A stretch of DNA of 64,000 nucleotides. It comes from CAIWHR01 sp963781285. GTDB taxonomy: Bacteria > Pseudomonadota > Gammaproteobacteria > Burkholderiales > Casimicrobiaceae. Position 1 is the first letter of the stretch. Every line of letters begins with the position of its first letter. The stretch covers positions 124,001 through 188,000 of the forward strand of contig CAWAFI010000026.1 in NCBI GenBank assembly GCA_963781285.1, written 5' to 3'. The notes beneath the pieces are model-generated. The model was not told the DNA's origin. It worked only from the letters and a program-made list of their open reading frames with translations, and searched no databases. The position numbers and the translations under genes were made by a program. Below are positions 9,012 through 18,249 of this stretch, one piece after another.

Positions 9012-10067
9012 ATGCTCCTGTCCGAACTCGCGGCCCGTGTCGGGGCGACACTCAACGGCGACGGCGCGGTGGATATCGAGCGCGTGGCGACGCTGGAATC
9101 CGCCGGTCCCGGCGCGATCGCTTTCCTGTCCAATCCGAAGTACCGCGCGAAACTGGTTGCGACCGGCGCGGCAGCCGTGATCGTCGCGCCCGACATGGCG
9201 GCGCACACGCCGCTGCCGAAACTCGTGAGCGCCAACCCGTACGCGACCTACGCGAAGGTCGCGGCGATCCTGCATCCGCCGAACGTGGTCGACGCCGGCG
9301 TGCACGTGACGGCGGTCGTCGGCGAGCGCGCGCGGGTCGCGCCGTCGGCGGCAGTCGGCCCGCGCGCGGTCATCGGCGCCGGCGCGGCGATCGGCGAGCG
9401 TACGCGGATTGGCGCCGGGTGCGTCATCGGCGCCGACGCCACGATCGGCGACGATTGCGTTCTGCATGCCAACGTGACGATCTATGAACGCTGCACAATC
9501 GGCCCGCGGACGATCATCCACAGCGGCGCGGTGATCGGCGCCGACGGCTTCGGGATGGCGGAGGAAAACGGCCGCTGGCTCAAGATCCCGCAGATCGGCC
9601 GAGTGGTGATCGGTGCCGATGTCGAGATCGGCGCCAACACGACGATCGATCGCGGCGCGATCGACGACACGGTGATCGAGGACGACGTGAAGCTCGACAA
9701 CCAGATCCAGGTTGGCCACAACTGCCGAATCGGTGCGCATACGGCGATCGCCGGCTGCGTCGGCATTTCGGGGAGCGCGCGGATCGGGCGCAACTGCAAA
9801 CTGGGCGGAGCGGCGATGATCGGCGGTCACCTCGCGATCGCCGACGATACCGTGATCTCGGGCGGAACGCTGGTCTTCAAGTCGATCGACGTGCCGGGCG
9901 TCTACACCAGCACGTTCCCGACGCTCCCCCACAGCGAGTGGCGCCACGTGGCGGCGCAATTGCGCCGCCTGCGCGAGTTGGCCGAACGCATCCGAGCGCT
10001 GGAGCGAAGCGCCCCGGAAGCTGCCGCGACGCGCGCTTCGGCGCACAAGGACGGCAAGGAGGAATGA
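9012..10067 (+). CDS. lpxD: UDP-3-O-(3-hydroxyacyl)glucosamine N-acyltransferase
   Basis: Third lipid A enzyme; adds the N-linked hydroxyacyl chain from acyl-ACP. The 351-aa protein has an N-terminal uridine-binding domain (about residues 1-100, with GAIAFLSNPKYR) and a left-handed beta helix of many imperfect hexapeptides such as IGAGAAIGERTRIGAGCVIG. The catalytic histidine region is LDNQIQVGHNCRIGAHTAIA. The start is ATG 9012. Its stop overlaps the following fabZ start, so the two are translationally coupled. Confidence 0.96.
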   Translation: MLLSELAARVGATLNGDGAVDIERVATLESAGPGAIAFLSNPKYRAKLVATGAAAVIVAPDMAAHTPLPKLVSANPYATYAKVAAILHPPNVVDAGVHVTAVVGERARVAPSAAVGPRAVIGAGAAIGERTRIGAGCVIGADATIGDDCVLHANVTIYERCTIGPRTIIHSGAVIGADGFGMAEENGRWLKIPQIGRVVIGADVEIGANTTIDRGAIDDTVIEDDVKLDNQIQVGHNCRIGAHTAIAGCVGISGSARIGRNCKLGGAAMIGGHLAIADDTVISGGTLVFKSIDVPGVYTSTFPTLPHSEWRHVAAQLRRLRELAERIRALERSAPEAAATRASAHKDGKEE

Positions 10068-10546
10068 TGAATGCGAACAGTTCCGGCGGCATGGACATCC
10101 TGGAGATCATGGAGTATCTGCCGCACCGATATCCGATGCTGCTGGTCGATCGCGTGACCGAGCTCGTTCCCGACCGGTCGATCCGCGGCATCAAGAACGT
10201 GACGATGAACGAGCCGTTCTTCCAGGGTCACTTCCCGGGCTATCCGGTCATGCCGGCCGTACTTGTTATCGAGGCACTGGCGCAATTGGCGTCGATCCTC
10301 GCCTGGAAGACGCTCGGACTCAAGCCGGGCGGCGGCGCGCTCATTTTTTTCGCCGCCATCGACGATGCCCGCTTCCGGCGGCAAGTGCGGCCTGGCGACC
10401 AGCTGATCCTCGAAGCCGAGGTGCAGCGCCTGGTGCGCGGCATCGGCAAGTACCGGACCCGGGCGCGGGTGGGGGACGACGTCGTGGCCGAGGCCGACGT
10501 GATGGCGGCGATGCGCAATCCGCAGCAGTCCGCGAAAGATCCCTGA
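10067..10546 (+). CDS. fabZ: 3-hydroxyacyl-ACP dehydratase FabZ
   Basis: Dehydrates beta-hydroxyacyl-ACP in fatty acid synthesis and competes with LpxA/LpxD for substrate. The hot-dog fold motifs are complete: LPHRYPMLLVDRV with the catalytic His, and GHFPGYPVMPAVLVIEALAQ with the catalytic Glu. AAGGAGG at 10056-10062 precedes paired ATGs at 10064 and 10067; the second has the better spacing and gives 159 aa. It lies in the standard lpxD-fabZ-lpxA order. Confidence 0.95.
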   Translation: MNANSSGGMDILEIMEYLPHRYPMLLVDRVTELVPDRSIRGIKNVTMNEPFFQGHFPGYPVMPAVLVIEALAQLASILAWKTLGLKPGGGALIFFAAIDDARFRRQVRPGDQLILEAEVQRLVRGIGKYRTRARVGDDVVAEADVMAAMRNPQQSAKDP

Positions 10547-10550
10547 CGCG

Positions 10551-11327
10551 ATGCCGCCCATCCACGCGACCGCACTCGTCGACCCGAAGGCGGAGCTCGC
10601 AGCAGATGTCGAGGTCGGTGCGTACTCGATCGTCGGTCCGAACGTCGCCATCGGCGCGGGGACGGTCGTCGGCCCGCATGCGGTGCTGACCGGGCGGACG
10701 ACGATCGGCGCGCGCAACCGGATCTGGCAGTTCACTTCGATCGGCGACATCCCGCAGGATCGCAAATACGGTGGCGAGCCGACGACCACCGTCATCGGCG
10801 ACGACAACGTGATCCGCGAGTACGTGTCGATTCACGCGGGCACCGCGCAGGACCGCGGCGAAACGGCAATCGGCAACGGCAACCTGCTTCTCGGTTACGT
10901 GCACATCGCGCATGATTGCGTCATCGGGAACAACACGACGTTCTCGAACAACGCCCAGCTGGCAGGGCACGTGAACATCGGCGACTGGGTCGTCCTGGGC
11001 GGCTTCACCGGGGTCCACCAGTTCGTCCGCATCGGCGCGCACGCGATGATTGCCGGTGGCTCGATCGTGCTCCAGGACGTGCCACCGTACATGATGGTGC
11101 AGGGCTATCCGGCGAAACCGCACGGCACCAACAGCGAGGGCCTGCGCCGGCGCGGCTTCACGGCCGAGGACATTCTCGCCGTGCGCCGGGCATACAAGAC
11201 CCTCTACCGCGAGGGTATGGCGCTGGAGGATGCGAGGGTCGTGCTGATTCAGGCGGCGGCGACGGCGAAGGCATTGGTCCCGCTGGTCGAGTTCCTCGCC
11301 GTGCCCGGGCGCGGCATCGTTCGCTGA
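10551..11327 (+). CDS. lpxA: UDP-N-acetylglucosamine acyltransferase
   Basis: First lipid A enzyme: O-acylates UDP-GlcNAc. It is 258 aa, the family length, with about ten left-handed beta-helix hexapeptide coils starting IHATALVDPKAELAADVEVG. The catalytic histidine lies in YVHIAHDCVIGNN. The loop IGDIPQDRKYGGEPT and a C-terminal helical domain containing AYKTLYREGMALEDA are typical. Only four bases separate it from fabZ. Confidence 0.97.
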   Translation: MPPIHATALVDPKAELAADVEVGAYSIVGPNVAIGAGTVVGPHAVLTGRTTIGARNRIWQFTSIGDIPQDRKYGGEPTTTVIGDDNVIREYVSIHAGTAQDRGETAIGNGNLLLGYVHIAHDCVIGNNTTFSNNAQLAGHVNIGDWVVLGGFTGVHQFVRIGAHAMIAGGSIVLQDVPPYMMVQGYPAKPHGTNSEGLRRRGFTAEDILAVRRAYKTLYREGMALEDARVVLIQAAATAKALVPLVEFLAVPGRGIVR

Positions 11328-11344
11328 CGCGCGAGAGTCCGACG

Positions 11345-12526
11345 ATGCGCGACGCCGCTGCACCGCCGGGCGCCGTGACCATCGGGATCGTCGCCGGCGA
11401 AGCGTCCGGCGACGCGCTCGCCGCGACGCTGATCCACGCGGTGCGCGATCGGGTGCCGAACGCGCGTTTCGCTGGCATCGCCGGGCCGAAAATGCAGGCT
11501 GCCGGATGCGAAGTCTGGTTCCCGCTGGAAGCGCTGTCGGTGCGCGGCTTTGCCGAAGTCGTGTCGCGGCTGCCCGAATTGATCTCGATCCGGCGTGCGC
11601 TCGGGCGGCGGCTCCTGGCGGAGCGCGTCCCGGTGTTTGTCGGTGTCGACGCGCCCGACTTCAATCTTGGCCTCGAGCGCAAGCTGAAGCGTGGCGGTGT
11701 GCGCACCGTGCACTTCGTCAGCCCGTCGGTGTGGGCATGGCGGCGCGAGCGCGTGGCGAAGATCGGCCGCGCCGCCGACCGGATGCTGGCGCTGTTCCCG
11801 TTCGAGCCGCCGATCTATGAGGCGGCCGGCGTACCCGTCACCTTCGTCGGCCATCCCCTGGCCCATGACGCGGTGACGCCGGGCGCGCGGCGCGAAACAC
11901 GCGCGCAGTTGCAGCTCGGCATCGCCCAGCCGGTGTTCGCGCTGCTGCCGGGGAGCAGGGCATCGGAGCTCGACATGCACGGCGACCTCGTGCTCGAAAC
12001 GGCGGCGGCGATCCATGCCGTGCGTCCCGATGCCCGCTTCCTCGTTCCGCTGGCGACGCGGCCCACGCGCGAGCGCTTCGAGGCAGCGCTCTATCGGCTC
12101 AGGTTCGACACGCTGCCGCTGACCGTGCTCTATGGCCACGCGACCGACGCCTTGCGCGCGGCCGACGTCGGTGTCGTCGCGTCGGGAACGGCGACGCTCG
12201 AAGCGGCGCTCGCCGGATGCCCCCACGTGATCTTCTATCGCGTCACGGCGCTGACCGCGTACCTCGTCAGCCGCAGGCTGCTCATGCCGTGGGTGGGATT
12301 GCCGAATGTGCTCGCCGGCAGGTTCGTCGTGCCCGAGCTTTTGCAGGATGCCGCGACGGCCGAGAATCTCGCCCAGGCAGCGCTGAATCTCTACGACGAT
12401 ACCGTGACACGCCGGCGCCTCGAAACGCTGTTCGAGGGATTCGCACAGACGCTGCGTGCCGACACCGGTGGGCTCGCCGCCGAAGCGGTGGCGGCGGAAC
12501 TCCGCGCCGCGGGAATCGCATGCTGA
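11345..12526 (+). CDS. lpxB: Lipid-A-disaccharide synthase
   Basis: Peripheral membrane GT19 glycosyltransferase that joins UDP-2,3-diacylglucosamine and lipid X. The 393-aa protein contains IVAGEASGDALAATLI at the N-terminus, GIAGPKM, FVGVDAPDFN, VSPSVWAWRRERV, LPGSRASEL and the C-terminal SGTATLEAAL, all family motifs. ATG 11345 follows lpxA by 17 bases. Its stop overlaps the rnhB start by seven bases. Confidence 0.96.
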   Translation: MRDAAAPPGAVTIGIVAGEASGDALAATLIHAVRDRVPNARFAGIAGPKMQAAGCEVWFPLEALSVRGFAEVVSRLPELISIRRALGRRLLAERVPVFVGVDAPDFNLGLERKLKRGGVRTVHFVSPSVWAWRRERVAKIGRAADRMLALFPFEPPIYEAAGVPVTFVGHPLAHDAVTPGARRETRAQLQLGIAQPVFALLPGSRASELDMHGDLVLETAAAIHAVRPDARFLVPLATRPTRERFEAALYRLRFDTLPLTVLYGHATDALRAADVGVVASGTATLEAALAGCPHVIFYRVTALTAYLVSRRLLMPWVGLPNVLAGRFVVPELLQDAATAENLAQAALNLYDDTVTRRRLETLFEGFAQTLRADTGGLAAEAVAAELRAAGIAC

Positions 12527-13104
12527 CCCCGCTGCGGGTGCCCGTTGCCGGCCTCGACGAAGCCGGGCGCGGCCCGTTGGCGGGACCGGTCGTGGCGGCC
12601 GCGGTGATCCTCGACCCGCAACGGCCGATCGCCGGGCTTCGCGATTCAAAGCTTCTGTCGGTTCCGGAACGTGAACGTCTTGCCGTGCTGATTCGCGCGC
12701 GCGCGGCGGCGTGGGCGATCGCGCAAGCCGACGTCGCCGAAATCGACGCGCTCAATATTCTCGAGGCGACGATGGTGGCGATGCGCCGCGCCGTGGCGGC
12801 GCTGTCCATCGTGCCGGCCGAGGCGTGGGTGGATGGCAACCGCTGCCCCGACCTTCCGTGTCCGGCGCGCGCGATCGTCAAGGGCGACCGCGACGTCGTC
12901 GTGATCGCCGCAGCGTCGATACTCGCCAAGACGGCGCGCGACGCATTGCTGATCGAAATGGATGTTCGCTATCCCGGCTACGGCTTCGCGCAGAACAAGG
13001 GCTACGGCACGCCGGAGCATCTGGCGGCGCTCGCGCGGTATGGCCCGTGCGCTGCGCATCGTCGGACGTTCGCGCCCGTGCTGCAGCCTTCGCTCGATTT
13101 CTGA
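12520..13104 (+). CDS. rnhB: Ribonuclease HII
   Basis: Removes RNA from RNA-DNA hybrids and single misincorporated ribonucleotides. Type 2 RNase H motifs are present: GLDEAGRGPLAGPVVAAAV with the acidic DE pair, the DSK of LRDSKLLS, VDGNRCP, and a late acidic residue in LIEMDVRYPGYGFAQNKGYGT. The length is 194 aa. The start overlaps lpxB in a different frame. It is the last gene of the uninterrupted core run; a 130-base gap follows. Confidence 0.95.
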   Translation: MLTPLRVPVAGLDEAGRGPLAGPVVAAAVILDPQRPIAGLRDSKLLSVPERERLAVLIRARAAAWAIAQADVAEIDALNILEATMVAMRRAVAALSIVPAEAWVDGNRCPDLPCPARAIVKGDRDVVVIAAASILAKTARDALLIEMDVRYPGYGFAQNKGYGTPEHLAALARYGPCAAHRRTFAPVLQPSLDF

Positions 13105-13234
13105 AGTCGCGATGGTCTGTGCGCCGATGCTATAGTGGCCGCCTCGGTTGCGCGATCGCGCCGCCGTTGTCGATGCGCGCCGTAGCCCGTCCGCGGGCCG
13201 GCCTGCCGCTGCGCATGTCCATGGAGAGGTGCCG

Positions 13235-13516
13235 ATGATCCACTGCGTTCTGCACGATCCGGGCGATTCGGTTGCGGTCGTTGTCGTCGAGGGGGTCCAG
13301 GCCGGCGCGACGCTGACCGGACTCATCCTCGACGAAGACCGGACGATCACGCTGCCGTGTGTCGAGGACATTCCGCTCGGTCACAAGGTGGCGCTCAGGG
13401 ACATGTCCCCCGGCGACACCGTGATCAAGTACGGGGTCGACATCGGCAAGGTCGTGCAGCCGATCAGGAAGGGCCAGCATGCGCATGTGCACAACATCAG
13501 GACCAAGAGGTGGTGA
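13235..13516 (+). CDS. UxaA/SuyA-type lyase, small SAF-domain subunit
   Basis: The 93-aa SAF-type domain resembles the N-terminal domain of altronate/galactarate dehydratases and the separate small subunit of sulfolactate sulfo-lyase. DIPLGHKVALRDM, VIKYGVDIGKVV and the closing HAHVHNIRTKRW are the conserved blocks. GAGAGGTG precedes ATG 13235. It is split from, and two bases upstream of, the large subunit, an arrangement seen in SuyA/SuyB and in split UxaA homologues. The substrate (altronate, galactarate, sulfolactate or similar) cannot be decided from sequence alone. Confidence 0.82.
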   Translation: MIHCVLHDPGDSVAVVVVEGVQAGATLTGLILDEDRTITLPCVEDIPLGHKVALRDMSPGDTVIKYGVDIGKVVQPIRKGQHAHVHNIRTKRW

Positions 13517-13518
13517 GC

Positions 13519-14685
13519 ATGGTCATGCAAAGGACTTTTCAGGGATACCGCCGCGAGAACGGCCGCGTCGGAATCCGCAACCACGTCGTCATCCTGCCTG
13601 TCGATGACCTGTCCAACGCCGCGTGCGAGTCCGTCGCGCACAACATCAAGGGTGCGCTGGCGATTCCGCACCCCTACGGCCGGCTGCAGTTCGGCGCCGA
13701 CCTCGAATTGCATTTCCGCACGCTGATCGGTACTGGCGCCAATCCGAACGTGGCCGCGGTCGTCGTGATCGGCATCGAGGAGCAGTGGACGAAAAAGGTC
13801 GTCGACGGCATCGCCGCCACCGGCAAGCCCGTTGTGGGCTTCGGGATCGAGCTTCACGGCGACCACGACACGGTCATGCGGGCGTCGAAAATCGCGCGCG
13901 AATACGTGCAATGGGCGAGCGAACGGCAGCGCGTCGAGTGCCGGCTGCGCGAACTGTGGGTATCGTGCAAGTGTGGCGAATCCGATACGACGTCGGGCTG
14001 CGGCAGCAACCCGACCGTCGGCGACGCATTCGACAAGCTCTACGCGGCCGGCTGCACGCTGGTGTTCGGCGAGACGACCGAGCTGACCGGCGGCGAGCAG
14101 CTCGTCGCTGCGCGCTGCCGTGACGACAAGGTGCGACGGGACTTCATGCGGGTCTTTGACCGTTACCAGTCCGTGATCGATCGGCACAAGACGAGCGACC
14201 TCTCCGACTCCCAGCCGACGAAGGGCAACATCGCGGGCGGCCTCACGACGATCGAGGAAAAGGCACTCGGCAACATCCAGAAGATCGGCAGGAAGTGCGT
14301 CGTCGACGGCGTACTCGACAAGGCGGAGACACCGGCGGGCCCTGGCCTGTGGTTCATGGACAGCTCGTCGGCGGCGGCCGAGATGGTGACGCTGTGCGCG
14401 GCGTCCGGGTACGTCGTCCATTTCTTCCCCACCGGGCAGGGGAACGTGATCGGCAACCCGATCCTGCCGGTAATCAAGCTCTGCGCGAACCCGCGCACGG
14501 TGCGCACGATGAGCGAGCACATCGACGTAGACGTGACCGGGTTGCTGCAGCGCGAGATGACGATGGACGAGGCCGGTGACCGGCTGCTGGCGATGATGTT
14601 TCGCACGGCCAACGGGCGGCTCACCGCGGCCGAGGCACTGGGGCACCGGGAGTTCGTGCTGACGCGACTCTACGAGAGCGCGTAG
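13519..14685 (+). CDS. UxaA/SuyB-family lyase, large subunit
   Basis: A 388-aa D-galactarate dehydratase/altronate hydrolase C-terminal family protein, probably an Fe-dependent sugar-acid dehydratase or sulfo-lyase. Family blocks are GYRRENGRVGIRNHVVILP at the N-terminus, KCGESDTTSGCGSNPTVG with several cysteines, GNIAGGLTTIEEKALG and FFPTGQGNVIGNPILPVIK. It is translated right after the small SAF subunit, so the two form one enzyme. The PLP dehydratase downstream may act on a related hydroxy or amino acid, but that is inference. Confidence 0.82.
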   Translation: MVMQRTFQGYRRENGRVGIRNHVVILPVDDLSNAACESVAHNIKGALAIPHPYGRLQFGADLELHFRTLIGTGANPNVAAVVVIGIEEQWTKKVVDGIAATGKPVVGFGIELHGDHDTVMRASKIAREYVQWASERQRVECRLRELWVSCKCGESDTTSGCGSNPTVGDAFDKLYAAGCTLVFGETTELTGGEQLVAARCRDDKVRRDFMRVFDRYQSVIDRHKTSDLSDSQPTKGNIAGGLTTIEEKALGNIQKIGRKCVVDGVLDKAETPAGPGLWFMDSSSAAAEMVTLCAASGYVVHFFPTGQGNVIGNPILPVIKLCANPRTVRTMSEHIDVDVTGLLQREMTMDEAGDRLLAMMFRTANGRLTAAEALGHREFVLTRLYESA

Positions 14686-14703
14686 CGATCCTGCCGAAAG
14701 CTA

Positions 14704-15693
14704 ATGGCGACGGCTAGCGCACCGGCGGACGCCTCCGCAGCTCTGGCACTGCCCGATCTCGCGGCAATTCGCGCCGCGCACGCGCGGATCGCTGCCTTCG
14801 TACATCGCACCCCGACGTTGACTTGCCGCGGCCTCGATGCCGAAACGGGCGCGCGCCTCGTGTTCAAATGCGAGAACCTGCAGAAGATCGGCGCCTTCAA
14901 GGCGCGCGGCGCGATCAACGCGGTGTTCTCGCTGTCGGATGAGGCAGCGCCACCCGGCGTCGTCACCCACTCTTCGGGCAATCACGGCGCGGCGCTTGCC
15001 TACGCGGCGGCATGTCGCGGTATTCCCGCGTGGGTCGTCATGCCGGAGAACGCGGCGAAGGTCAAGCAGGAGAACGTGCGTCGCTTCGGCGCGACGATCC
15101 GCTTCTGTGCTTCCACGGTCGCGGCGCGGGAGGCCGCGTGTGCCGAAGTGCAGCGCGAGACCGGCGCGACACTCGTGCATCCGTTCGACGATGCCCGGGT
15201 GATCGCCGGGCAGGGAACAGCAGTGCTCGAAATGATCGAGGACGTCCCGGATCTGGAGGTCGTCGTCGCGCCGGTCGGCGGTGGAGGCTTGCTTTCCGGG
15301 ACCGCGATCGCCGCGAAATCGTTGCGCCCGGATCTCCGTGTGTACGGGGCGGAGCCTGCGAACGCCGACGACGCCGCGCGCAGCTTCCGCTCAGGCCGGG
15401 TCGAGCTGCTGCCGGCTGCGACGACGATCGCCGATGGCCTGCGCACGACGCTTTCGATGCGGACGCTCGCTGCGATCCGCGCGCACGTCGACGCGATCGG
15501 CACGACGCGCGAGGAGACCATCGTCCGGGCAATGCGGATGACGTGGGAGCGAATGAAGATCGTCATCGAGCCGTCGTCTGCGGTTCCACTCGCCTGCCTG
15601 CTCGACGGAGCGCTCGACGCCCGCGGCAAACGCGTGGGGATCATACTTACCGGCGGCAACGTTGATCTCGACCGCTTGCCGTGGCAGGCATGA
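14704..15693 (+). CDS. PLP-dependent threonine/serine dehydratase-like protein
   Basis: Fold-type II PLP enzyme of the threonine dehydratase/serine racemase family, 329 aa. The cofactor lysine is in NLQKIGAFKARGA (about Lys66). SSGNHGAALAYAA and the phosphate-binding GGGGLLSGTAIAAK follow. It lacks the C-terminal ACT-like regulatory domain of biosynthetic IlvA, so it is probably a catabolic deaminase or racemase. The start ATG 14704 lies 18 bases after the lyase large subunit, so it may be the last gene of that unit. Confidence 0.86.
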   Translation: MATASAPADASAALALPDLAAIRAAHARIAAFVHRTPTLTCRGLDAETGARLVFKCENLQKIGAFKARGAINAVFSLSDEAAPPGVVTHSSGNHGAALAYAAACRGIPAWVVMPENAAKVKQENVRRFGATIRFCASTVAAREAACAEVQRETGATLVHPFDDARVIAGQGTAVLEMIEDVPDLEVVVAPVGGGGLLSGTAIAAKSLRPDLRVYGAEPANADDAARSFRSGRVELLPAATTIADGLRTTLSMRTLAAIRAHVDAIGTTREETIVRAMRMTWERMKIVIEPSSAVPLACLLDGALDARGKRVGIILTGGNVDLDRLPWQA

Positions 15694-15799
15694 GCGCCGC
15701 GATCGGTACCGCCGCGACGCAATGTCCACGAGGCCGCTGACATGCTGGCGGCGAGAATCGCTCAGGCGACGATGTCCTTCCGCGGTCCAACGGGAACGC

Positions 15800-16600
15800 T
15801 TATGGGCGCGCTTGTGCGATCGCCTCGCGTAACGCGGTGAATATGATCGGCGTCCCGGCGATCACCTCGTTCGTGCGCAGGAAGTCGGTGCCGCCCGCGA
15901 AATCGCCGACACGGCCGCCAGCCTCCTTGATCAGCAGCGCGCCGGCCGCGACATCCCATGGCTTCAAGCTCATCACCCAGAATCCGTCGAGGCGCCCCGT
16001 GGCCACGTAGGCGAGATCGAGCGCGCAGGCACCGGCGCGACGGATGTCCGCGCAGCGCGTGACGAGCGCGTTGAACAGGCTCAGATACTCCGGCATCTTC
16101 GGGCTCGCCCGGGTCGGGAAGACCGTGCCGACGAGCGCGCGATCGAGCTTCATGCAGCTCGACACCCGGATGGGTGCGCCGTTCAACTGTGCGCCCTTGC
16201 CGCGGATCGCCGTGAACAGCTCGTCGCGCGCCGGGTCGAACACGACGGCGTGCGTAACTTCGGTGCCATGGGTGAGCGCGATCGAAACTGAATAGTAGGG
16301 GAGCCCATGGATGAAGTTTGCGGTGCCGTCGATCGGGTCGACGATCCATTTGAACCCGCCGCCATCACGCGCGCCTTCGATGTGACCGGACTCCTCGCCG
16401 AGGATCGCATGCTCGGGGAACGCCGCGCGCACCGTCGCGACTATTGCGTTCTCGGCCTCGTTGTCGGTCGCGGTGACGATGTCGTCGTGCTCCTTCGCGT
16501 GTGCCGGCAGGCGCTTGAGGTCGCGCGCCGCGTCGATGATAACCGAGCCCGCACGGCGAGCGGCGCGCACGGCGACGGCGAGAACGGGATCGTTGATCAT
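15800..16600 (-). CDS. suhB: Inositol monophosphatase family protein (SuhB-like)
   Basis: Mg-dependent phosphatase of the IMPase family, 266 aa. Metal-site motifs are the Glu of ILGEESG, WIVDPIDGTANFIHGLP and the C-terminal PWDVAAGALLIKEAGG. ATG 16600 is preferred because MINDPVLAVAVRAARRAG is the usual N-terminus; an in-frame upstream extension has no support. SuhB homologues also act in rRNA transcription antitermination, so the physiological role may be wider than inositol phosphate hydrolysis. It is convergent with the PLP gene. Confidence 0.9.
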   Translation of the reverse strand: MINDPVLAVAVRAARRAGSVIIDAARDLKRLPAHAKEHDDIVTATDNEAENAIVATVRAAFPEHAILGEESGHIEGARDGGGFKWIVDPIDGTANFIHGLPYYSVSIALTHGTEVTHAVVFDPARDELFTAIRGKGAQLNGAPIRVSSCMKLDRALVGTVFPTRASPKMPEYLSLFNALVTRCADIRRAGACALDLAYVATGRLDGFWVMSLKPWDVAAGALLIKEAGGRVGDFAGGTDFLRTNEVIAGTPIIFTALREAIAQARP

Positions 16601-16652
16601 CGGACGAAGGTTAGGTGTGACAGTTTCGCGACCGAAACGCCACACGACCATT

Positions 16653-17807
16653 CTAACGCCCCGGGGACGAAGACGGGGTGACGTTGTCGGATGGCGGCCG
16701 ATAGCGCGCGCAAAAGCGACGATCGATCCGATCCTTCCAGCGCCAAATCCATTCGCCGTCAGCCTCGATGGGACCCCACGAGGCGACAGCGTGCTGCGGA
16801 CCGGTCGCTATCAACGACAGGACCCTGCGCTGCGGAGTGAACGCAACGAGTGGCTCGTGGTGGACGGTACGGCGGAGGTTGGCGGCAAGCGGCGGGCCTT
16901 CGCGCACTGCGAACACGCCGGACTTCGGCCGTGGGTTGCCATCCTGTGTCGCGCAGTCGCCGGCGGCGAAGACGAATGGATCCGACGCGGACTGCAGGAA
17001 CCGGTTGACACGGACGAAACCGCGCTCGTCGCAGGCGAGGCTCGACGTGGCGAGCCACGGCGGAGCAGCCGCCGAGGTTGCCCAGATCACTCGGTCGGCG
17101 GCGATGCGGCGTCCGCCGCCGGTGATGACTGCGCCGATCTCGACCGCCACCGCGGCGCTAGCGGTGTGCAGCACGACATCACGCGCGACGAGCAGCTTGC
17201 CGAGGTACTTGCGCACGGCGGGCGAGTGTTGTGGCAGCAGATGCGCCTGGTCGGTCAGCAGCGCAAACCGCGGCGCGTTGCCGCCCAGCGTCTGCGCAAG
17301 CCGGTATTGCATCGCCAGCAGGATTTCGACGCCGCCGGCGCCGCCGCCGACGACGACGATCGTCCGCACGTGCCCTTCGACTGCCTCTGCCTGCAACGTT
17401 GCCCATACGGTGAGGAAGCGGTCGATCGGCCTGACGGCGATGGCGTGATCGCGCGCGCCAGGTGCGGACGTGTCGGGCGCCGATCCGACGTCGATGGAGA
17501 CCAGATCGAACGGCTCGACGCTTCCCTCGGCGAGTCGAACGATCCGCGTGTAGAGATCGAGCGCGACGACGCGGTCGCACACGTAGCGCGCCTGGGCCCA
17601 ATGCGCGAGCGCGGGCAGGTCGATGTGCGACTCGGCGACCGTGTAGTGGCCTGCGACAAGGCCTGGCAACATCCCCGAGTACGGCGTCAGCGCATTGGGG
17701 CTGACCAGTGTCAGCTCGATCGCGGGATCCGGACGGTGCGCGAACCGCCGCAGCACCTCGAGGTGGCTGTGGCCGCCGCCGATCAGCAGAATCCGGCGCT
17801 GGGGCAT
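16653..17807 (-). CDS. FAD/NAD-dependent oxidoreductase, SelD-N-terminus-like family
   Basis: The 384-aa pyridine nucleotide-disulfide oxidoreductase fold has an N-terminal FAD site (RILLIGGGHSHLEVLRRF) and a central NAD site (VVVGGGAGGVEILLAMQ). The pattern GGGHSH with TPYSGMLPGLVAGHY matches the family that in some organisms is fused to the N-terminus of selenophosphate synthetase SelD. Here it stands alone and no selD is in the window. FVFAAGDCATQ provides the C-terminal FAD contact. No CxxxxC redox disulfide is seen, so it is not a classical disulfide reductase. Substrate unknown. Confidence 0.75.
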   Translation of the reverse strand: MPQRRILLIGGGHSHLEVLRRFAHRPDPAIELTLVSPNALTPYSGMLPGLVAGHYTVAESHIDLPALAHWAQARYVCDRVVALDLYTRIVRLAEGSVEPFDLVSIDVGSAPDTSAPGARDHAIAVRPIDRFLTVWATLQAEAVEGHVRTIVVVGGGAGGVEILLAMQYRLAQTLGGNAPRFALLTDQAHLLPQHSPAVRKYLGKLLVARDVVLHTASAAVAVEIGAVITGGGRRIAADRVIWATSAAAPPWLATSSLACDERGFVRVNRFLQSASDPFVFAAGDCATQDGNPRPKSGVFAVREGPPLAANLRRTVHHEPLVAFTPQRRVLSLIATGPQHAVASWGPIEADGEWIWRWKDRIDRRFCARYRPPSDNVTPSSSPGR

Positions 17808-17814
17808 CGGCCGT

Positions 17815-17990
17815 TCAAGCGATCTTGGCGCGCAGCATCATGCGGCTGTCCTCGCGTTCGAGGTCGCGGCAATGGAAGAGGTAGATTTGCTCGCCTTCAA
17901 ACGGATGCTGGGAGCGGCCGCGAACGCCGCGCATCTGGCGTGCAGGCCGGCGACCAAGACGACCGATGCGAAAATGGCGCGTGACATCAT
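17815..17990 (-). pseudogene. Remnant of a multicopper oxidase (signal peptide plus C-terminal copper motif)
   Basis: Reading leftward from ATG 17990, MSRAIFASVVLVAGLHA is a plausible signal peptide. After about 80 bases the frame changes, and from base 17907 to the stop at 17815 the translation is HPFEGEQIYLFHCRDLERED followed by SRMMLRAKIA. That is the type-1 copper C-terminus of multicopper oxidases (normally HCHxxEHExxGMM). Two copper histidines are replaced by arginine. The whole body of the protein (normally 400-600 residues) is missing. This is what I see; the large deletion followed by drift is inferred. Confidence 0.6.
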
Positions 17991-18249
17991 TCTGTGACCG
18001 GTGTTGCGGATTCTCATGGCATGCTTTGCCGGCGCCGCACCCTCGTTTATGCTACACGACTTTGCCTGAGCGCATCCGCCCGGCGGTTGCGACGACCGCA
18101 TGACCGTGCCTCCGCGCTTTCCACCGCGCATGCTGCCGCGAGACCTCGCCGTGTGCGTTGCGGCTGGCTGCGGACACCGGACGGGCAGGGTCAGACGGGA
18201 AGCATCAGCCTCCTGTCGGCGCAGAGATTCGAGGTATTGTACGATTGGC

